A stretch of 64,000 nt of DNA from Burkholderiaceae bacterium (GTDB lineage Bacteria > Pseudomonadota > Gammaproteobacteria > Burkholderiales > Burkholderiaceae_A). The stretch covers positions 62,001 to 126,000 of the forward strand of contig JAGYIP010000008.1 in assembly GCA_018402635.1 (NCBI GenBank), read 5' to 3'. Positions 58,780-64,000 of the stretch are shown one piece after another. The notes beneath the pieces were generated by a model. It saw only the letters and a list, made by a program, of their open reading frames with translations. It made no database searches and was not told the DNA's origin. The position numbers and the translations under genes are program-made. Position 1 is the first letter of the stretch; every line of letters begins with the position of its first letter.

Positions 58780-59325
58780 CTAGTTCAAAAGGGCGACGGT
58801 CATTTTCGAAAGCTTTTCACGAACGGAGGCATCCATTACCTCATCGCCCACCGAAATACGAACGCCCCCAATAAGCTCAGGGTCGACCGAAACGGAGAGC
58901 TTTACCTGGGACCCATACTTCGATTGAAGAAGCTTCGAGATGGACGCGATCTGATCGTCTGTAAGAGGAAAGGCCGAAGCAACCTCGGCATTTAATACCT
59001 GGGCCGCCTGGCTGGCCAGCTCACTAAACTGGCCGTAAACCTCAGGCAGCAAGGTTAGGCGTTTGTTTTTGGCAAGCAGTAGTAAAAAAGCGCGTTGCTC
59101 TGCGGTGGCCAGACCCGCCACAGAGACAATAAGATCAACCGACTGCTCGGGCGACATGCTGGGCAACTTAAACGCCTCTTGGGCCTCGGTGTTTTCCGCC
59201 ACCGAAGCGCAGCGCTCAAGGTAGCCCGTCCACAAGGCAAGGCTCTGGGCGAGGGAGCCCGACTCCGAGGCCACCTCGAAGGCTGCCTCGGCATAGGGTC
59301 TGGCCAATGTTGCGCGCTCGGCCAT
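58780..59325 (-). CDS. atpH: ATP synthase delta subunit
   Basis: The 181-residue delta subunit (OSCP-like) joins F1 to the peripheral b stalk. [18 protein letters not shown] at the N-terminus and [22 protein letters not shown] at the C-terminus are typical. It starts 2 bases after the atpF stop. Confidence 0.96.
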   Translation of the reverse strand: MAERATLARPYAEAAFEVASESGSLAQSLALWTGYLERCASVAENTEAQEAFKLPSMSPEQSVDLIVSVAGLATAEQRAFLLLLAKNKRLTLLPEVYGQFSELASQAAQVLNAEVASAFPLTDDQIASISKLLQSKYGSQVKLSVSVDPELIGGVRISVGDEVMDASVREKLSKMTVALLN

Positions 59326-59327
59326 GG

Positions 59328-59801
59328 CTATTTCAATTCAGACTGCAACTGGGAAAGCAGCTCGGCATGGGCCTTGGCGTCAATCTCGCGGCGCAGAATT
59401 TGGGATGCCCCGGCAACGGCAAGCGTGGCCACCTCTGCCCTTAGTGCCTGCTTGGCAGACTGGGCCGCATTTTCAGCCTCCGCCTCCGCCTGCTGACGAG
59501 CTCGGGCCACAATGGATGTGGCCTCTGCACGAGCCTGTTCAATGATTGAGGCAGCTTGCTTTTCTGCCGAGCCACGTAGCTCGGAGACGGAGTCGCGTGC
59601 CTTCGTCATTTCCTCGGCTGCACGCCGTTCGGCCAGCACAAGATCAACATGCGCCTTTTCGGCTGCCGCTAGGCCATCAGAGATCTTTTTCGCGCGCTCG
59701 TCTAGGGCCCGAACAATAGGGGGCCAGACAAATTTCATGGTGAACCAGCCAAGAATAAAAAAAACCACAAGCTGTGCAAACAACGTCGCATTAATGTTCA
59801 C
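59328..59801 (-). CDS. atpF: ATP synthase b subunit
   Basis: The 157-residue b subunit has one N-terminal membrane helix (about 5-25, [19 protein letters not shown]), followed by a long charged coiled coil rich in Ala, Glu and Arg, as expected for the peripheral stator. Length is the normal F-type size. Confidence 0.96.
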   Translation of the reverse strand: MNINATLFAQLVVFFILGWFTMKFVWPPIVRALDERAKKISDGLAAAEKAHVDLVLAERRAAEEMTKARDSVSELRGSAEKQAASIIEQARAEATSIVARARQQAEAEAENAAQSAKQALRAEVATLAVAGASQILRREIDAKAHAELLSQLQSELK

Positions 59802-59909
59802 AGCGTATTCCTAAGAAAAGAGACTAATCAAGAAGGGGCCCGGGAACCAGCAGACACTGGCATCTTGCATGCGCCCAGTGCGAAGAGGCCCCAGCCAGTT
59901 TTCAGGGCT

Positions 59910-60214
<305 letters not shown>

Positions 60215-61063
60215 CTAGTGATGATCGTGGGCCTGACCAACATAGACCAGCGTTAGCATCATGAAGATAAAGGCCTGCAGGGTAATAATTAGAATATGGA
60301 ACAAAGCCCAGGCCGTACCCGCAAGTACATGACCAAAGAAACCCATCACTGTGGCCGTGCCGCCTAGCAGGGCTATAAGTACGAACAAAAGCTCACCGGC
60401 GAACATGTTTCCAAAAAGTCGTAGGCCATGGGAGACCGTTTTAGCCAGGAACTCAATCATCTGCATCACAAAATTAATCGGCCAGAGCACGAAATGATTT
60501 CCGAATGGGGCCGTAAAGAGTTCATGAGTCCAGCCACCTAGACCCTTGATTTTGATGTTGTAGTAGAAACACATTAATAAAACGGCCAGTGCCATCCCCA
60601 CAGGAGTATTTACATCGGCTGTCGGAACCACACGCATGTAGGCATGCCCAGGATCAAAGCCTGCCGCTGCCAAACCAGCAGCCCAGAGTGACGGGATTAG
60701 ATCCACAGGGATTAAGTCCATGAAGTTAAGTAAAAAAACCCAGACAAAGACCGTAAGGGCCATCGGTGCAACAAACAGCCTAGAGGTCTCGCTATGAATC
60801 ACGCCCTTCGCCTGGTTATCCACCATCTCGACAAGCAGTTCCACAAAAGCTTGCAGGCGCCCAGGGACGCCGGAGGTTGCGGACTTTGCGGTACGCGCCA
60901 TGATGAACACGGCGAGAAGCCCCAGACTTAGGGACCAGAAAACGGAATCAATGTTAATTAGGCTGAAATCAACGATGTTCTTTTGCGCCTCACCGGTCTG
61001 GTTCAGATTGGTGAGATGGTGAACAACATATTCCGACGAGGTAGGAGCGCTGCCTGATGCCAT
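60215..61063 (-). CDS. atpB: ATP synthase a subunit
   Basis: The 282-residue membrane subunit forms the ion half-channels. About six hydrophobic segments are present. The essential Arg is in KTVSHGLRLFGNMFAGELL, and the C-terminal helix LIITLQAFIFMMLTLVYVG is typical. It follows atpI by 17 bases. Confidence 0.96.
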   Translation of the reverse strand: MASGSAPTSSEYVVHHLTNLNQTGEAQKNIVDFSLINIDSVFWSLSLGLLAVFIMARTAKSATSGVPGRLQAFVELLVEMVDNQAKGVIHSETSRLFVAPMALTVFVWVFLLNFMDLIPVDLIPSLWAAGLAAAGFDPGHAYMRVVPTADVNTPVGMALAVLLMCFYYNIKIKGLGGWTHELFTAPFGNHFVLWPINFVMQMIEFLAKTVSHGLRLFGNMFAGELLFVLIALLGGTATVMGFFGHVLAGTAWALFHILIITLQAFIFMMLTLVYVGQAHDHH

Positions 61064-61080
61064 GAAAACGAGACCCTTTC

Positions 61081-61533
61081 TTACCTCGAAGCCGGGCTGG
61101 CCGACTGAGACGTAATGACTTTGACGCGTTGGTTGAAGTCACGCTGACTGAAAGACCGAAAGACCGACAAACTTGACACGAATGGAACCAGATAAATGGC
61201 GGTCAGCGCAAAACAAAGCCCTGAAAGAAACCCTAACCAATTCAAGGGCGAGATCCAGGTCACTGCCATCCAAAGCAGTATGCAGCTAAGCAACAGTTTG
61301 AAAAAGTAAGCAACAAGAACCGAGGCAGAGGAGGTAAGAGCGCCTGGCTGCTGAGAACCAACAGCGCGACGAAGCTGCATCCAGACCACCATGGCCAGGT
61401 TCGCAAGCCAAATGGAACCACCGCCTGCCAAGGCCGACAAGGTTGCTTCACCCGAGCCATCCCATAGAAACATGGCCAGCGAGACGCCAATCACAACAAC
61501 GCCCTGAGCTGCAATAAATAGCTCCAAAATCAA
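61081..61533 (-). CDS. atpI: ATP synthase protein I
   Basis: The 150-residue protein has four predicted membrane helices (starting about 5, 34, 65 and 94) and short polar tails. AtpI is poorly conserved; GGGSIWLANLAMVVW and position as first gene of the atp operon support it. It is thought to help assemble the c ring. Confidence 0.85.
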   Translation of the reverse strand: MILELFIAAQGVVVIGVSLAMFLWDGSGEATLSALAGGGSIWLANLAMVVWMQLRRAVGSQQPGALTSSASVLVAYFFKLLLSCILLWMAVTWISPLNWLGFLSGLCFALTAIYLVPFVSSLSVFRSFSQRDFNQRVKVITSQSASPASR

Positions 61534-61608
61534 TGACTCGTCCTTATTTGTTCTTTGGGCCCCGTGCCAACGCCGAAGACCAAGGTATTAGGGAAAACCT
61601 AGCCTGCG

Positions 61609-61637
61609 AGTTTAAGTCGATCGGCCGAACCTGTCAA
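61609..61637 (-). promoter_or_regulatory. Promoter of the atp operon
   Basis: On the minus strand a perfect TTGACA (61632-61637) is followed after 17 bases by TAAACT (61609-61614). It is 76 bases before the atpI start, within the 124-base gap after parB. It is the only good promoter visible for the whole atpIBEFHAGDC run. Confidence 0.72.
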
Positions 61638-61657
61638 AGCATTGGCAGGCAGCCGCC

Positions 61658-62581
61658 TCATTCGAAATGATCCTTCTCGGTCGCGATTTGAAGCCGGTCT
61701 AGGAAGCCGTTAAGTTCATCAATGGAAGCAAAACTAAGACGAAGCTCGGCGCCTTTTCGCTTCGACAAAAGCACCACCGGCAGACCTAACGACTCCGCCA
61801 CCCGATTCTGCATGCTTATCCAGTCTGAGGAGAGTCGCATTAATGACCTGCCCCGGGGTTGGTGGCTGCCATCCGAAGAAACGCCTTCGACGGTCTGAAA
61901 GCCTAGGAGCTTCACGCGCTGCTCCACCTCCCTCACCGACAGGGCTTCAAGCTCAATGGTCTTCAAAAGGGAGCGCTGGGCAGACTCGGGAAGGCTGAGC
62001 ATGGCCCTGGCATGGCCTGCTTCAAGAACGCCTTGGGCGAGGGCTTTCTGCACCAAGGCACTGCACTGCAACAAGCGCAATAGGTTCGTAATGGCCGAGC
62101 GCGAGCGACCAAGCACTTCGGAGGCCTGTTCATGGGTGAGCTTAAACTCCTCGATCAGCCGCTCGATGCCTCGGGCCTCTTCAAGCGCATTGAGGTCCTC
62201 GCGTTGCAGGTTCTCAACCAGTGCCATGGCAAGCGCGGCCTTGTCGTCCACATCATGCACATAGACAGGAATTTCCGTTAAGCCCGCCAGCTTCGAGGCA
62301 CGAAACCGTCGCTCGCCGGCAATGATCTCGTACATGTCGGTGCCCTTGAGAGGCCTTACTGCAATAGGTTGGATAAGGCCTTGCGCCTTTATGGACTCTG
62401 CCAGTTCAGCAATCGCCTCCTCGGTGAAGACCTGACGGGGCTGATAGCGTCCAGCTTGCAGTTGGTCTAGCGAAAGGGTCTGGCTATTGGCAGTGGTCTG
62501 GTCCATGGAATTTGAGCCACCAAGCAAGGCCTCAAGTCCGCGACCAAGCCCGCGTTTCTTACCTGATTTGGGTGTAACCAT
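61658..62581 (-). CDS. parB: Chromosome partitioning protein ParB
   Basis: The 307-residue protein binds parS sites and spreads on DNA as a CTP-dependent clamp. MVTPKSGKKRGLGRGLEALLG is the usual N-terminus. The core has AGRYQPRQVF, the CTPase box II-type stretch IIAGERRFRASKLAGL, and the HTH LTHEQASEVLGRSRSAITNLLRLL-type region. The ATG at 62581 is preferred over a 76-codon extension that would run into parA. Confidence 0.95.
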   Translation of the reverse strand: MVTPKSGKKRGLGRGLEALLGGSNSMDQTTANSQTLSLDQLQAGRYQPRQVFTEEAIAELAESIKAQGLIQPIAVRPLKGTDMYEIIAGERRFRASKLAGLTEIPVYVHDVDDKAALAMALVENLQREDLNALEEARGIERLIEEFKLTHEQASEVLGRSRSAITNLLRLLQCSALVQKALAQGVLEAGHARAMLSLPESAQRSLLKTIELEALSVREVEQRVKLLGFQTVEGVSSDGSHQPRGRSLMRLSSDWISMQNRVAESLGLPVVLLSKRKGAELRLSFASIDELNGFLDRLQIATEKDHFE

Positions 62582-62606
62582 TAAGAAGTCCTTATACAAA
62601 AATGGT

Positions 62607-63398
62607 TTAGGCCTGGGTTGCCAGTCTGGGAATAAGCTTGAGCCGATCCATAAGCTCTTGTGCAAAGGCACGGTAGGCCACTGCACCTCGGGAGGTTGGG
62701 TCATAAGCAAGCACTGACTGACCATGGCTTGGGGCCTCGGCCAGCCGAACGTTACGAGGAATGACCGTATTAAAAACACGGTCTCCGAAGTGCTTAAGTA
62801 ACTGATCACTTACTTGTTGAGAGAGCATCATACGAGAATCAAACATGACCCGCAGAAGACCGATGATCTTTAGATCTTTGTTCAGGCCCCCATGCACCCG
62901 TTTAATGGAGTTAACCAGATCGGACAGGCCCTCAAGGGCAAAATACTCGCACTGCATGGGAATAACAACACCATGCGCCGCACAGAGGCCGTTTAAGGTA
63001 AGCAAGGAAAGCGAGGGCGGGCAGTCAATCAGCACGACATCGTAGTCCGCCGATGCGCCTCGAAGCGCATCGCGAAGTCGATGCTCACGCCTGTCGATGG
63101 AGACGAGTTCGACCTCTGCTCCCGCAAGCTCGCGATTTGAGGGTAAAAGGTCATAACCCGCGGGGCTTTGAATCAGGCTGTCTTTTAGCTCCGACAAGCC
63201 CAACAAGACAGGGTAAACCGACTGCTCAACCTCGGCCTTGTCTACGCCACTGCCCATGGTGGCATTGCCCTGGGGATCAAGGTCCACCAACAGTATTCGA
63301 CAGCCTAGGCTGGTTAACGAGGCGGCAAGATTAACCGCCGTTGTGGTTTTACCCACCCCACCCTTTTGGTTTGCAATGCAGAAAACCTGCGCTAGCAT
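62607..63398 (-). CDS. parA: Chromosome partitioning ATPase ParA/Soj
   Basis: The 263-residue ATPase moves origins with ParB. The deviant Walker A KGGVGKTTTAVNLAASL is at residues about 11-27, Walker B is VLIDCPPSLSLLTLN, and DLDPQGNATMGSG is present. The start overlaps the rsmG stop by 7 bases, and parB follows by 25 bases. This is the standard mnmG-rsmG-parA-parB order near an origin. Confidence 0.96.
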   Translation of the reverse strand: MLAQVFCIANQKGGVGKTTTAVNLAASLTSLGCRILLVDLDPQGNATMGSGVDKAEVEQSVYPVLLGLSELKDSLIQSPAGYDLLPSNRELAGAEVELVSIDRREHRLRDALRGASADYDVVLIDCPPSLSLLTLNGLCAAHGVVIPMQCEYFALEGLSDLVNSIKRVHGGLNKDLKIIGLLRVMFDSRMMLSQQVSDQLLKHFGDRVFNTVIPRNVRLAEAPSHGQSVLAYDPTSRGAVAYRAFAQELMDRLKLIPRLATQA

Positions 63399-64000
63399 GC
63401 GATTCCTTCCTTTGAAAGCCAGACCAGATGGGATGCCTCTTGGCCTGGCAGGTAAACCGGCGTGATGTTAAAAAGGCGCACGCCCAACGACGGGTCCGCT
63501 TGACAATAGCCGTGCTCACTGAGTCCAGTAATTCGATTAAGCTGGCCTGCCAGATACAGCCACATACCCGAAGGCACCAATAAATGGTGCGTCCAGTTAA
63601 TAAAGTCCCCAAGGCTAGCAAAGGCTCGACTTGAGACCACTTGGTAGGGCTCAAGGGGCTTAACCTGCCGAACATCGTCCTCAATCACAGCAACCCTTGA
63701 TCCCAGCTCCAACTGATGCACAACCCGGCGAAGAAAGGCTGCCTTCTTGCCCACTTTCTCAACCAAGGTCATGTGAAACAAAGGGCCCGCCATAATGGCC
63801 CATACGATGGCGGGCACCCCGGCCCCGGACCCCACATCCATGACGCGCAGTGGCCTGTCCGGCGAGGCCAGCTTTAGAGGCTCTGGATGAAAGTGCCTGA
63901 AGGTTAGCACCGACTCCACCAAATGACGGCGAACCTGCTCATGTAGATCATGAATGGCCGTTAGGTTGTGCACATGGTTCCAGGCGCGAAGAACGCGCAA
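63392..64000 (-). CDS. rsmG: 16S rRNA m7G527 methyltransferase RsmG (N-terminus cut by window edge)
   Basis: RsmG methylates G527 of 16S rRNA. The visible 202 residues include AWNHVHNLTAIHDLHEQVRR, the SAM motif VMDVGSGAGVPAIVWAI and VVSSRAFASLGDFINWT. The true start lies beyond position 64000; the codon at the edge could act as TTG but this is artificial. It overlaps parA. Confidence 0.93.
   Translation of the reverse strand: MRVLRAWNHVHNLTAIHDLHEQVRRHLVESVLTFRHFHPEPLKLASPDRPLRVMDVGSGAGVPAIVWAIMAGPLFHMTLVEKVGKKAAFLRRVVHQLELGSRVAVIEDDVRQVKPLEPYQVVSSRAFASLGDFINWTHHLLVPSGMWLYLAGQLNRITGLSEHGYCQADPSLGVRLFNITPVYLPGQEASHLVWLSKEGIAC

Overview
The window reads as chromosomal DNA of a betaproteobacterium, most likely Burkholderiales. 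The evidence is the protein types (a PhaM-like polyhydroxybutyrate granule protein, a DUF3108 protein, an S3 with a long C-terminal extension) and gene order: VanZ / [2Fe-2S] ferredoxin / hydrolase / dac / dat / ybeD / lipB / lipA, argS / SPOR / dsbA, and rsmG-parA-parB beside atpIBEFHAGDC. Taxonomy is inferred; no 16S rRNA gene is present. Genes are tightly packed, with many 4-base start/stop overlaps. I see no insertion sequence, prophage or CRISPR array. No gene-free stretch exceeds about 260 bases.

1-23.9 kb, all minus strand: the translation/transcription block. Read 5' to 3' it is tRNA-Tyr, tRNA-Gly, tRNA-Thr, tuf, tRNA-Trp, secE, nusG, rplK, rplA, rplJ, rplL, rpoB, rpoC, rpsL, rpsG, fusA, second tuf, rpsJ, rplC, rplD, rplW, rplB, rpsS, rplV, rpsC, rplP, rpmC, rpsQ. 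Several intergenic gaps hold strong inverted repeats in positions where ribosomal operons are commonly regulated or processed.

23.9-36.5 kb: accessory region. After a DUF3108 protein and PhaM comes a divergent pair. On the minus strand lies a MerR-type regulator with a cobalamin-binding domain of the LitR/CarH photoreceptor family. On the plus strand lies a roughly 9.9-kb run of eleven tightly spaced genes: secreted glutathione peroxidase, FolE2, flavin amine-oxidase-like protein, DUF1365, cyclopropane-fatty-acid synthase, chalcone-isomerase-like protein, MFS/GPH transporter, DUF3833 lipoprotein, SDR, NTF2-like protein and a ferritin-like diiron protein. A 28-bp dyad overlaps the -35 box of the plus-strand promoter. 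I read this as a light/B12-gated photo-oxidative-stress and membrane-lipid-remodelling operon. It is the most interesting system here.

36.5-49.8 kb: housekeeping. This holds coaX, VanZ-like protein, ferredoxin, hydrolase, a D-Ala-D-Ala-carboxypeptidase-like protein that has lost all three catalytic motifs, a D-amino-acid aminotransferase, lipoate synthesis (lipB, lipA), a TlpA-like protein, a DolP-like lipoprotein, YraN, RsmI, DsbA, a SPOR protein, argS and tRNA-Arg(CCG).

49.8-64 kb: cytochrome c, coq7, priA, hemE, the full F-type ATP synthase operon (atpIBEFHAGDC), parB, parA and rsmG, which is cut by the right edge.

Data-quality caution: five genes (first tuf, rpoC, litR, coaX, atpA) each carry one 1-base frameshift, mostly in short homopolymers. 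Because rpoC and atpA are essential or nearly so, uncorrected sequencing or assembly indels are the likeliest cause. These genes are annotated full length with the shift marked.
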